Position numbers and translations under genes: made by a program
Shown: one piece after another, positions 16,415 to 28,555 of the stretch
Position numbering within the stretch: the first letter of the stretch is position 1
Layout: each line of letters begins with the position of its first letter
Notes under the pieces: generated by a model
Seen by the model: the letters and a program-made list of their open reading frames with translations, nothing else
Database searches by the model: none
What the model was told of the DNA's origin: nothing
Source of the DNA: Ralstonia pickettii
GTDB lineage: Bacteria > Pseudomonadota > Gammaproteobacteria > Burkholderiales > Burkholderiaceae
Length of the DNA stretch: 64,000 nt
Reading direction: 5' to 3'
Assembly: GCF_030582395.1 (NCBI RefSeq)
Contig: NZ_CP104381.1
Coordinates: 2,790,001 to 2,854,000, forward strand

Positions 16415-17572
16415 ATGCAATCTCGCAGAATCACCGCGCTGCTGGCCATGTTCGCAGCGGGCATCATCGGCATGACTTGGAGCGGCGCACACGCTGAAAC
16501 GGGCGTGACCAACGACGCAATCATCGTCGGCCAATCGGCCCCGATGAGCGGCCCGGCAGCACAGCTTGGCCAGCAGATGAACCGTGGCGCCCAGCTTTAT
16601 TTCAACGCCGTCAATGCGGCAGGCGGCGTCAACGGTCGCAAGATCGAGCTGAAGGTGCTCGACGATTTCTACGAGCCCGATGCGACGGCCCGCAACACCA
16701 AGACACTGATCGACGACACAAAAGTCTTTGCACTGTTCGGCTATGTCGGCACACCGACCAGTCTGGCGGCGCTGAAGATCGCCAACCCCGCAGGCGTGCC
16801 GTTCTTTGCACCGTACTCGGGCGCAACAGCACTGCGAGAGCCCTTCGCGCGCAACGTGTTCCACGTGCGCGCCGGATACAACGACGAAACCGCCGCCATC
16901 GTCCAGCAGATCCGCACGACCGGCCTCAAGCGCATTGCCGTGGTCTACAACGACGATGCGTACGGCAAGGCGGGGCTCGATGGCGTGCAGCGCGCGCTGA
17001 AACTTCCCGCCAACCAGGGCGTGTCGCTGGCCGCACAGGCGAGCGTGGTGCGCAACACCACCGATGTGAAAGGCGCTGTCGGGACCGTGCTCGCGCAGAA
17101 ACCGGACGCGATCGTCCTCATCAGCGCTTACCAGACGGTGGCTGCGCTGGTGAAAGGGGCGCAGGAACAGGGATACGCGGGGCAGTTCTACAACGTGTCG
17201 TTCGTTGGCACCAAGGCGCTGGCCAATACGTTGGGCAAGGCCGGCGGCGGCGTGATCATCTCGCAGGTGATGCCGTATCCGTATAGCGGTGCGTCGCCAC
17301 TAGTGCGCGACTACCAGAAGCTGCTCAAGTCCGACGGCATTACCGATTTCGACTACGGAAGCATTGAAGGCTACGTCGCGGCGCGCGTCTTCGTTGAAGG
17401 TCTCAAGCGTGCTGGGCGCGACCTGACGCGTGAGAAGTTCATCGGGGCGCTGGAGTCGATGGGCAATTACGACGTCGGAGGGTTCAACGTCAACTTCTCG
17501 CCCTCCAACCACGTGGGCTCCAAGTTTGTTGAGATGACCATCATCAACTCGAACGGCCAAGTCATCCGCTGA
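16415..17572 (+). CDS. ABC transporter substrate-binding protein, branched-chain amino-acid type
   Basis: A periplasmic binding protein of the LivJ/Leu-Ile-Val class (type I fold). The 385-residue product has a signal peptide (MQSRRITALLAMFAAGIIGM, cleavage near AHA-ETG). The mature part starts with DAIIVGQSAPMSGPAAQLG, the typical first strand of this family, and includes LFGYVGTPTSLAALKIANPA. It ends with FVEMTIINSNGQVIR. I took the ATG at 16415 because GGGGAG precedes it; a longer frame lacks a signal peptide. No permease or ATPase genes are adjacent, so it either serves a transporter coded elsewhere or acts in sensing. The ligand is unknown. Confidence 0.9.
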   Translation: MQSRRITALLAMFAAGIIGMTWSGAHAETGVTNDAIIVGQSAPMSGPAAQLGQQMNRGAQLYFNAVNAAGGVNGRKIELKVLDDFYEPDATARNTKTLIDDTKVFALFGYVGTPTSLAALKIANPAGVPFFAPYSGATALREPFARNVFHVRAGYNDETAAIVQQIRTTGLKRIAVVYNDDAYGKAGLDGVQRALKLPANQGVSLAAQASVVRNTTDVKGAVGTVLAQKPDAIVLISAYQTVAALVKGAQEQGYAGQFYNVSFVGTKALANTLGKAGGGVIISQVMPYPYSGASPLVRDYQKLLKSDGITDFDYGSIEGYVAARVFVEGLKRAGRDLTREKFIGALESMGNYDVGGFNVNFSPSNHVGSKFVEMTIINSNGQVIR

Positions 17573-17594
17573 ACGGGCATCGCGACCAAAAAGA

Positions 17595-17618
17595 AACCGG
17601 GCCTTGTGCCCGGTTTTT
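17595..17618 (+). terminator. Rho-independent terminator after the binding-protein gene
   Basis: ACCGGGC-CTTGT-GCCCGGT followed by TTTTT. The A-rich flank on the left side also allows it to serve the converging argE gene. Confidence 0.9.
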
Positions 17619-17622
17619 TCGT

Positions 17623-18825
17623 TTAGGCCGGCTGCACTTGTGGCTGTTGCTGAGCGAGGCGCCGCATGAACGCTTCACACTGCGCGATCTGCGCGAGTTC
17701 GATGTACTCGTTCGGCTTGTGCGCCTGCTCGATGTTGCCGGGGCCGCAGACCACGCTCGGAATGCCTGCGCGGGAGAAAAGTCCCGCTTCCGTCCCATAG
17801 TCGACCTTGCCAACCGCGCCGCGGCTATCGGCCAACGCTTGCGCAAGCGCCACCAGCTCGTGCGACGGCGCGCTCGATAGCCCCGGCGTGTTGGCCTTCA
17901 TCATGAAGCTGATGTCGGCGTCAGCAGAAATCTCGCGCATCTGCGGCAACAGCGTCTGGTGCGCATAACGTTCCACCTCGCCGAAAAGCCAGTCCGGATC
18001 GGTGCCCGGCAGATAGCGGAAATCGAAAGTGAATTCGCAATCGCGCGGGACCACGTTGGCGGCAATGCCGCCCTTGATCGTGCCCGTATTCAGCGTCGTG
18101 TGCGGCACGACGAAATCAACGTCGCGTGCCTCTTCTGCCGCCAGCCGCGCAGCCAGCGAACGAATATGGGCGATCAGCAGTGCAGCAAACTCGATCGCGT
18201 TCACGCCCTGGGGCGTCAACGCGGAATGCGCTTCCTTGCCTCGCACGCAGCATCGGTATTCACGCTTGCCCTTGTGCGCAATGATGGCGCGCATCGACGT
18301 GGGTTCGCCGACGATGCAACCGGCAGGCTGAATGCCGCCCGCCTCGAGGTCACGCAGCAGGCTGCGCACGCCGACGCAGCCGATCTCTTCGTCGTACGAT
18401 AGCGAAAGATGAAAACTGGCGTCGCCCTCCGCCGCCATGAACGCCGGCACATTTGCGAGTGCAACGGCAATGAAGCTCTTCATGTCGGCCGTGCCACGCC
18501 CGTACAGGCGACCATCGCGGATTTGTGCGTCGAATGGGTCTGTATCCCAGGGTTGGCCATCGACGGGCACCACATCGGTATGCCCCGACAGCACGAGCCC
18601 CGGCTTGCGACCCGGCGACAGCGTCGCAAACAGATTCGCCTTGCCGCCCGTCGCGTCATATGTGAGCCGGCAATCCGCGCCCTGCGCCCGCAGGCGATCG
18701 CGCACCCACTCGATCAATCCGAGGTTCGAATTGCGGCTAACGGTGTCGAATGCCACCAGCGTGCGGATCAATTGCTGGACTTCATCGGAGGGCTGCGATG
18801 CAGCAGCGATAATGTCAGCAGACAT
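17623..18825 (-). CDS. argE: Acetylornithine deacetylase, M20 family
   Basis: The enzyme removes the acetyl group from N-acetylornithine in arginine synthesis, in the cytoplasm. The 400-residue M20 protein has the metal-binding motifs LVLSGHTDVVPVDGQPWDTD and GRGTADMKSF (His and Asp ligands) and the catalytic pair SYDEEIGCVG (Glu-Glu), then GEPTSM. The dimerization insert contains KGKREYRC and GKEAHSA. YGTEAGLF and GPGNIEQAHKPNEYI near the C-terminus are typical of ArgE. I chose the ATG at 18825; a TTG at 18894 with a good GGAGG eight bases upstream is a real alternative and would add 23 residues. The gene is head-to-head with another M20 gene. Confidence 0.88.
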   Translation of the reverse strand: MSADIIAAASQPSDEVQQLIRTLVAFDTVSRNSNLGLIEWVRDRLRAQGADCRLTYDATGGKANLFATLSPGRKPGLVLSGHTDVVPVDGQPWDTDPFDAQIRDGRLYGRGTADMKSFIAVALANVPAFMAAEGDASFHLSLSYDEEIGCVGVRSLLRDLEAGGIQPAGCIVGEPTSMRAIIAHKGKREYRCCVRGKEAHSALTPQGVNAIEFAALLIAHIRSLAARLAAEEARDVDFVVPHTTLNTGTIKGGIAANVVPRDCEFTFDFRYLPGTDPDWLFGEVERYAHQTLLPQMREISADADISFMMKANTPGLSSAPSHELVALAQALADSRGAVGKVDYGTEAGLFSRAGIPSVVCGPGNIEQAHKPNEYIELAQIAQCEAFMRRLAQQQPQVQPA

Positions 18826-19087
18826 GATGGGCTCAGAGTCGTTCACAAAGCGGGCAAAACCGCGGCGGGAAGCCGGCATCGGCCGCTCGGTCAATGGGCG
18901 AACCTCCAGTGTAGGCGTTTCGGTGGCATATCTTCATCGGTACGCGGGGGCGCTCGAACTGCGGCGTGAGGAAACCATACGCAGGTGCATGGACAGATCA
19001 AGCAATTGGCTGACAGCCGGTCGGAGATCGCCCTTCGGCGTATCATCGGACGTGACTCCGAACTTTCAGCCTGAATACGAGCATCCC

Positions 19088-20278
19088 ATGAAGCTGATCC
19101 CAGAAATCCAAGCCGCGCAGCCTGAGATCCAGGCGCTGCGCCGCGACATTCACGCGCACCCAGAACTCTGCTTCGAAGAGCAGCGCACCTCCGATCTGGT
19201 CTCCGCAAAGCTCGCCGAATGGGGCATCGAAGTGCATCGGGGCCTTGGCAAAACCGGCCTGGTCGGTGTGATCCGCAACGGTGAAGGCAAGAGCATCGGC
19301 CTGCGCGCCGATATGGACGCCCTGCCGCTTGCGGAAGCCAACCAGTTCGAGCATCGCTCAAAGCACGACGGCAAGATGCACGCGTGCGGCCACGACGGCC
19401 ACACGGCAATGCTGCTCGGCGCAGCACATTACTTGGCGAAGCACCGCAATTTCAGCGGCACCGTGAATCTGATTTTCCAGCCCGCCGAAGAAGGCGGCGG
19501 CGGCGCACGCGAGATGATCAAGGACGGGCTGTTCGATCGATTCCCGTGCGATGCCGTCTTCGGCCTGCATAACTGGCCGGGCGTGCCGGTCGGCGCATTC
19601 GGTACACGCGCTGGTGCCCTGATGGCATCGAGCAACGAATTCCGCATCACGATCAAGGGAAAGGGTGCGCACGCCGCGCTGCCACACAACGGCAACGATC
19701 CGGTGTTTGTGGGCGCTCAGGTGGTCTCTGCGCTACAGGGCATCATCACCCGCAACAAGCGGCCGATCGACACGGCAGTCCTTTCTGTCACCCAGTTCCA
19801 CGCTGGCGATGCGACCAACATCATCCCGGACGAAGCGTGGATTGGCGGTACGGTACGCACATTCTCGACAGAGGTCCTCGACTTGATCGAACGTCGCATG
19901 GAAGAAGTCTCGAAGGGCATCGCCTCCGCATACGATTGCACTGTCGACTTCATCTTCCATCGCAACTATCCCCCGACCGTCAACACGGAAGCCGAAACGC
20001 AGTTCGCAGCGGCAGTCATGCGCGAGCTCGTGGGCGCAGATAACGTTGACGCCAATATCGACCCGACCATGGGCGCTGAAGATTTCTCGTTCATGCTGAT
20101 CGAGAAGCCGGGTTGCTTCGCCTTCATCGGCAACGGCGATGGGGACCACCGCGAGCAAGGGCATGGGCTCGGGCCGTGCATGCTGCACAACCCCAGTTAC
20201 GATTTCAATGATGAATTGCTGCCGCTTGGCGCCACCTATTGGGTTCGTCTTGTCGAGAAATTTTTGGCACGTAGCTAG
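19088..20278 (+). CDS. M20D amidohydrolase, hippurate hydrolase-like
   Basis: A cytoplasmic metal-dependent amidohydrolase of the HipO/aminoacylase/IAA-amino acid hydrolase group, which cleaves N-acyl amino acids. The 396-residue protein has RRDIHAHPELCFEEQRTSDLV at the start, then LRADMDALPLAE and HACGHDGHTAML with Cys and His metal ligands, NLIFQPAEEGGGGAREMI with the catalytic Glu pair, and TMGAEDFSFML toward the end. The ATG at 19088 matches the family N-terminus. The true substrate is unknown; hippurate is only the type example. It is divergent from argE across 262 bases. Confidence 0.88.
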   Translation: MKLIPEIQAAQPEIQALRRDIHAHPELCFEEQRTSDLVSAKLAEWGIEVHRGLGKTGLVGVIRNGEGKSIGLRADMDALPLAEANQFEHRSKHDGKMHACGHDGHTAMLLGAAHYLAKHRNFSGTVNLIFQPAEEGGGGAREMIKDGLFDRFPCDAVFGLHNWPGVPVGAFGTRAGALMASSNEFRITIKGKGAHAALPHNGNDPVFVGAQVVSALQGIITRNKRPIDTAVLSVTQFHAGDATNIIPDEAWIGGTVRTFSTEVLDLIERRMEEVSKGIASAYDCTVDFIFHRNYPPTVNTEAETQFAAAVMRELVGADNVDANIDPTMGAEDFSFMLIEKPGCFAFIGNGDGDHREQGHGLGPCMLHNPSYDFNDELLPLGATYWVRLVEKFLARS

Positions 20279-20404
20279 TCAGCCGCTTGCATCAGTAATA
20301 CGAACCGATTGAGCAACGGAGGCTCGTTCCACGCAGCAATGAGCCGATCTGGTTCACCGGACCAAGATGTGCCAGGAGAAGCCGGGTATCGAAGCTGAGC
20401 GCGC

Positions 20405-20443
20405 AAAGACAAACACCCCAGCGCAAAGATTGAGCTGGGGTGT
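20405..20443 (-). terminator. Terminator of the rRNA operon
   Basis: Read on the minus strand: GCTGGGGTGT ... ACACCCCAGC are not both on one side by chance; the 10-base arms at 20413-20422 and 20434-20443 pair perfectly around an 11-base loop, and TTTGTCTTTG follows the stem downstream of 5S. Confidence 0.88.
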
Positions 20444-20455
20444 TGTATGGGGAGA

Positions 20456-20570
20456 GCCTGGCGATGACCTACTTTCACACGGGAATCCGCACTATCATCG
20501 GCGCGGAGTCGTTTCACGGTCCTGTTCGGGATGGGAAGGGGTGGTACCGACTCGCTATGGTCACCAGGCT
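20456..20570 (-). rRNA. rrf: 5S ribosomal RNA
   Basis: Read on the minus strand the gene begins GCCTGGTGACCATAGCGAG, continues through the CCCGAACAGGACCGTGAAAC region and ends with GGTCATCGCCAGGC, so the two ends pair as helix I. Length about 115 bases. Ends may be off by one to three bases. Confidence 0.95.
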
Positions 20571-20685
20571 ATGACTTGTTGCCACGTTGACGGGGTCAAC
20601 GCGACCAATATGGGAATGTAGATTTGGGGTTGTGAGTGATGTGTATCAGGCACAAGGCGGACCCAGCCGGAAACATACCGGTTAT

Positions 20686-23566
<2,881 letters not shown>

Positions 23567-23731
23567 ATAACGAGTATGTCTCGCTATAGGCTGAGTTCTC
23601 GCGTTGTGCCGTATTCCAAGACAATCTCATCGATTGCTCTGGTAATACTGGTTGATACAATCACAACCCAGTGTCGCGTTTTATATGTGCGCCTCATCAA
23701 CGCACCGCGACACCTTTACTACATTCCATAT

Positions 23732-23743
23732 TGTTAAAGAACA
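23732..23743 (-). promoter_or_regulatory. boxA antitermination site in the 16S-23S spacer
   Basis: TGTTCTTTAACA on the minus strand, between tRNA-Ala and 23S. It matches the NusB/NusE boxA recognition sequence used to keep rRNA transcription complexes resistant to Rho. Confidence 0.8.
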
Positions 23744-23830
23744 GCCGAACTTTTACGCTCGTCTTGGCTAGGCCAAACGCAAACACCATCGACACCGCGT
23801 CGATGCTTGCGTTTGGTAACCAAAAGGTAA

Positions 23831-23906
23831 TGGTGGAGGATGACGGGATCGAACCGACGACCCCCTGCTTGCAAAGCAGGTGCTCTCCCAGCTGAGCTAA
23901 TCCCCC
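23831..23906 (-). tRNA. alaT: tRNA-Ala, anticodon TGC
   Basis: A 76-base cloverleaf on the minus strand: GGGGGATTAGCTCAGCTGGG start, anticodon loop CTTTGCAAG, TTCGATCC T-loop and encoded CCA end. It lies in the 16S-23S spacer after tRNA-Ile, the usual arrangement. Confidence 0.98.
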
Positions 23907-23942
23907 AGTCACGGCAGAGAACTTCTTCCACCGTCCGTAACT

Positions 23943-24019
23943 TGGTGGGTCTGGTAGGACTTGAACCTACGACCCCCGCCTTATCAAGACGGTGCTCTAA
24001 CCACCTGAGCTACAGACCC
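23943..24019 (-). tRNA. ileT: tRNA-Ile, anticodon GAT
   Basis: A 77-base cloverleaf on the minus strand: GGGTCTGTAGCTCAGGTGG start, anticodon loop CTTGATAAG, GGTTCAAGTCC T-arm and encoded CCA. First tRNA after 16S in the spacer. Confidence 0.98.
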
Positions 24020-24079
24020 TTGGCTGTAACATCAAACAAACCGATAAGTGTGGACGCCTAACGTCGGATGCACGCTCTT

Positions 24080-25613
<1,534 letters not shown>

Positions 25614-25780
25614 GTTCAATCTGCTGTTTTCGCTCTTTACGAGCGGTCGCTCACTCTCAGAATCTGACTTGAACTTTCGTTCAAACCTTACTTCTGTGCG
25701 AGCACTTCATTACTTGTTAGCTAGCGGATCGAAATCCGCCGCACCCAGTATTAAGCGCCCACACTTATCGGCTGTTTGCT

Positions 25781-25792
25781 TGTTAAAGAACT
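25781..25792 (-). promoter_or_regulatory. boxA antitermination site in the 16S leader
   Basis: AGTTCTTTAACA on the minus strand, about 170 bases before 16S, one base from the spacer copy at 23732-23743. Confidence 0.75.
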
Positions 25793-25846
25793 TCGCGATC
25801 AACTTTGTTCACCGCGTCGCTGCGTTGTCTGCAGCAGAGAAACGAG

Positions 25847-25875
25847 ATTATGCAGAGCTTTTTCGTCGCTGTCAA
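25847..25875 (-). promoter_or_regulatory. Main promoter of the rRNA operon
   Basis: On the minus strand a consensus -35 TTGACA (25870-25875), exactly 17 bases of spacer, then -10 CATAAT (25847-25852). It lies about 55 bases upstream of boxA and 230 bases upstream of 16S, and has an A-rich segment before the -35. Confidence 0.88.
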
Positions 25876-26178
25876 CAACTCGTCGAAGATTTTTTATCCA
25901 CCAACGCGCCGCCAACCACCACCGAATCCCCAGCCAATCGCCAACCACCCAATCGACCGCAAACCCGCTCCACTCCTGCTTCTCCACCACCCAACACCAC
26001 CACCGTCACTTACGTTTCGGCGCTGTGTTTTGCAGCGAGGGGCGAACTATAGGCGGGTTCCCGTTGCTTGGCAACACCTTTGTCGTGACGGGTTGATGAC
26101 GACTTCATGAAGAATAGCCGCCAGCCCAGTCTACGCATGGGATTGCGGCCGCAAAAGACTCGCAACACACGGCCCGAG

Positions 26179-26203
26179 ATACCCGATGTCATTACTCGGG
26201 TAT
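26179..26203. terminator. Stem-loop downstream of paaF, possible terminator
   Basis: ATACCCGA, nine bases, TCGGGTAT: perfect 8-base arms, 28 bases after the paaF stop on the minus strand. No T-tract follows, so terminator function is uncertain; it could instead insulate the rRNA promoter region. Confidence 0.4.
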
Positions 26204-26230
26204 TCCCGAGGTCACCCGGCTGGACTGTCC

Positions 26231-27007
26231 TTATTGGTGCTTGAACGTGGCCGCACGCTTCTCGACGAACGCGCGCATGCCTTCCTTCTGGTCTTCCGTG
26301 GCGAACGTGGCATGGAACAGTCGGCGCTCCAGATGCACGCCCTCGCTAAGCGAAGTCTCGTAGGCCGCGTTGATCGACTCTTTGATCATCATGACCGTGG
26401 GCAGCGAGAACCCGGCAATGGTCTCTGCGGCCTGGATGGCTTCGTCGAGCAGCTTGTCGGCGGGGATGACGCGCGAGACCAGGCCCGCGCGCTCAGCTTC
26501 CTCGGCGCCCATCATGCGGGCCGTCAAGCAGAGGTCCATGGCCTTGGCTTTGGAGACGGCGCGCGGCAGGCGCTGCGTGCCGCCTGCGCCGGGCATGGTG
26601 CCGAGCTTGATTTCCGGCTGGCCGAACTTGGCGGTATCGGCGGCGAGGATGATGTCGCACATCATGGCCAGTTCGCAGCCGCCGCCGAGCGCGTAGCCGG
26701 CCACCGCGGCGATCACCGGCTTGCGGATGCGGCGGATGGTTTCCCAGTTGCGCGTGATGTATTCGTTCTTATAGACGGTGGCGAAGTCGTAGTCGGCCAT
26801 GGCGCCGATATCTGCGCCCGCGGCAAACGCCTTTTCACTGCCGGTGATGACGATCGCCCCGATATTGGCATCGGCATCGAAGGCAAGCAGCGCGGCGCCA
26901 AGTTCATCCATCAGCGCATCGTTGAGGGCATTGAGCGCCTTCGGACGATTGAGCGTAATAAGACCGACGCGACCGCGCGTTTCGACCAGAATGTTTTCGT
27001 AGGACAT
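26231..27007 (-). CDS. paaF: Enoyl-CoA hydratase, PaaF type
   Basis: A cytoplasmic crotonase-fold hydratase that, in the phenylacetate pathway, hydrates 2,3-dehydroadipyl-CoA. The 258-residue protein has the oxyanion-hole segments [11 protein letters not shown] and [20 protein letters not shown] and the catalytic Glu pair in [20 protein letters not shown]. It ends [12 protein letters not shown], as true hydratases of this group do. The family alone cannot separate fatty-acid and phenylacetate roles; the head-to-head position with paaG and a shared palindromic operator argue for phenylacetate. Alternative: a short-chain hydratase for general beta-oxidation. Confidence 0.87.
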   Translation of the reverse strand: MSYENILVETRGRVGLITLNRPKALNALNDALMDELGAALLAFDADANIGAIVITGSEKAFAAGADIGAMADYDFATVYKNEYITRNWETIRRIRKPVIAAVAGYALGGGCELAMMCDIILAADTAKFGQPEIKLGTMPGAGGTQRLPRAVSKAKAMDLCLTARMMGAEEAERAGLVSRVIPADKLLDEAIQAAETIAGFSLPTVMMIKESINAAYETSLSEGVHLERRLFHATFATEDQKEGMRAFVEKRAATFKHQ

Positions 27008-27034
27008 GGAAGCTCCAGTTGGAATGGATGTAAT

Positions 27035-27060
27035 ATTAGCCGACCAACCGGTCGGTTAAT
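27035..27060. promoter_or_regulatory. Palindromic operator between paaF and paaG, PaaR-like
   Basis: ATTAGCCGACC, four bases (AACC), GGTCGGTTAAT: 11-base arms with a single mismatch, 28 bases upstream of paaF and 30 bases upstream of paaG, so one bound dimer could control both directions. Such a CCGACC/GGTCGG site is what one expects for the TetR-family phenylacetate regulator of beta-proteobacteria. The regulator gene itself is not in the window. Confidence 0.7.
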
Positions 27061-27090
27061 CAATGAACCGATGACCGAGGAGGAGACAAG

Positions 27091-27879
27091 ATGACCAGCC
27101 CGACCATTCTGCTTGACTGGCATGAACATGTGGCCACCATCACGCTGAACCGGCCCGATCAGCTCAACAGCTTCACGGCCGGCATGCACCGGGAACTGCG
27201 CGACGCGCTGGACAAGGTGGAGCGCCAGCGCGCCCGCGCCTTGATCCTGACCGGTGCGGGCCGCGGCTTCTGCGCGGGGCAGGATCTCTCGGAACTCAAT
27301 GTCACGCCAGGGCAGATGACCGACCTGGGCCAGCTCATCGACGAGCAATTCAACCCACTGGTGCGCCGTCTGCGCGCCATGCCCCTGCCCGTGATTGCCG
27401 CCGTGAATGGCGTGGCCGCCGGCGCGGGCGCCAACCTGGCACTGGCGTGCGACATCGTGATGGCGGCCGAGAACGCGTGCTTCCTACAAGCCTTCGTAAA
27501 GATCGGCCTGCTGCCGGATTCGGGCGGGACGTGGTTCCTGCCGCAGCGCATCGGGGTGGCACGGGCGATGGGGCTGGCAATGCTGGGGGAGAAGCTCGAC
27601 GCCAAGACCGCGCTCGCCTGGGGGCTGATCTGGGGCGTCTATCACGACGCAAAAATTCTGATGACTGAGGTGAACTGCATGGCCGACCACCTGGCCAAGC
27701 AGCCGACACGGGCGCTGGCCGCCATCAAGCGCGCCATGCATGCGGCGCCCACACAGTCGCTGGACGCCCAGCTTGATCTGGAGCGCGACTTGCAGCGCGA
27801 ACTCGGCAATTCCCGCGACTATGCAGAGGGGGTCGACGCGTTCCTCAACAAGCGCGTGGCGCATTTCACCGGCGAATAA
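27091..27879 (+). CDS. paaG: Ring-1,2-epoxyphenylacetyl-CoA isomerase
   Basis: The enzyme turns 1,2-epoxyphenylacetyl-CoA into the seven-membered oxepin-CoA and also shifts double bases later in phenylacetate degradation. The 262-residue crotonase-fold protein has GFCAGQDLSELNVTPGQM and AAVNGVAAGAGANLALACDI for the oxyanion hole and FVKIGLLPDSGGTWFLPQRI, where Asp rather than Glu holds the active site, a mark of PaaG. GGAGGAG precedes the ATG. The paaI start follows its stop by ten bases. Confidence 0.93.
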   Translation: MTSPTILLDWHEHVATITLNRPDQLNSFTAGMHRELRDALDKVERQRARALILTGAGRGFCAGQDLSELNVTPGQMTDLGQLIDEQFNPLVRRLRAMPLPVIAAVNGVAAGAGANLALACDIVMAAENACFLQAFVKIGLLPDSGGTWFLPQRIGVARAMGLAMLGEKLDAKTALAWGLIWGVYHDAKILMTEVNCMADHLAKQPTRALAAIKRAMHAAPTQSLDAQLDLERDLQRELGNSRDYAEGVDAFLNKRVAHFTGE

Positions 27880-27889
27880 GGACATCAGC

Positions 27890-28351
27890 GTGACAGAAAC
27901 GACCCTCCACGATGCGCAGGCCCTGGCCGAAGCGGCCTGCAAAAGCATGTTCGACGCTGATGCCTGCACCCGCTGGCTCGGCATGCGCGTGGAGGCGGTC
28001 GCGCCCGGCTATGCACGGCTGTCCATGGCGGTGCGGCCTGAATTCCTCAACGGGCATCGCACCTGCCATGGTGGGCTCATCTTCACGCTCGCCGACTCGG
28101 CTTTTGCGTTTGCCTGCAACAGCCACAACCACAACACGGTGGCGGCTGGTTGCAGCGTCGAATTCCTGCGCCCGGCACATGGCGGCGATGTGCTCGTCGC
28201 CGAGGCAACCGAGCAGGTGTTATCCGGTCGCCATGGTATCTACGACGTACGCGTAACAAACCAAGCCGGCGAGGTGGTCGCCATGTTTCGAGGGAAGTCC
28301 GCGCAGATTCGCGGCCCAGTCATTCCGGTCACTGGCAGCGCAGAACCCTAG
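27890..28351 (+). CDS. paaI: Hydroxyphenylacetyl-CoA thioesterase PaaI
   Basis: A hot-dog-fold thioesterase that releases CoA trapped in dead-end phenylacetate intermediates. The 153-residue protein has the conserved RPEFLNGHRTCHGGLIFTLA with the catalytic HGG and Asp in LADSAFAFACNSHN, and the C-terminal YDVRVTNQAGEVVAMFRGK strand. I use the GTG at 27890, placed behind AAGGAC and ten bases from the paaG stop; no ATG fits the family length. Likely cotranscribed with paaG and paaK. Confidence 0.9.
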   Translation: MTETTLHDAQALAEAACKSMFDADACTRWLGMRVEAVAPGYARLSMAVRPEFLNGHRTCHGGLIFTLADSAFAFACNSHNHNTVAAGCSVEFLRPAHGGDVLVAEATEQVLSGRHGIYDVRVTNQAGEVVAMFRGKSAQIRGPVIPVTGSAEP

Positions 28352-28408
28352 TTCGACTTCGATATAAAGCCTCCCACAAAACCGCATTCACCATTAGAGG
28401 ACGCCTCA

Positions 28409-28529
28409 GAACCTGTTCACGATCCGTAGCGAGCGGCCCGAGGTTGGCCCGAGAAGCGCAACCGTACATGGGTACGGTGAGCATCGCAGGGCCAAGATCG
28501 GGACGCGCAGTAAGATCGTGAGCAGGTTC
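28409..28529. repeat. 121-base imperfect palindromic element between paaI and paaK
   Basis: Two arms of 59 and 58 bases, roughly 70 percent complementary, around the loop ATGG. The ends pair best: GAACCTGTTCACGATC on the left against GATCGTGAGCAGGTTC on the right, one mismatch in 16. The centre ACCGTAC-ATGG-GTACGGT is perfect. In between, a CCCGA and a TTGGCCC block also pair. It sits wholly between genes, 57 bases after paaI and 26 before paaK. It looks like a dispersed hairpin element of the REP/MITE kind. No second copy is seen in this window. Confidence 0.75.
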
Positions 28530-28555
28530 GCACGACGGCGCCCCGAGGAGACCAC

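Larger units (their letters stand above)
25614..26230. other. rRNA operon leader and upstream region
   Basis: This 617-base stretch holds the rRNA leader with boxA, the promoter at 25847-25875, a T-rich possible UP element just upstream (minus-strand A-tract near 25884-25898) and a strongly C/A-rich, G-poor stretch at about 25907-26012. No protein gene is supported: small open frames here, including a Trp-rich one on the minus strand, overlap the leader and have no ribosome-binding site. Confidence 0.6.

Noticed and set aside
25799..25990. Trp-rich 63-residue minus-strand frame near the rRNA promoter, at first sight another leader peptide
   Set aside because: It starts upstream of and runs through the rRNA promoter hexamers and has no ribosome-binding site.
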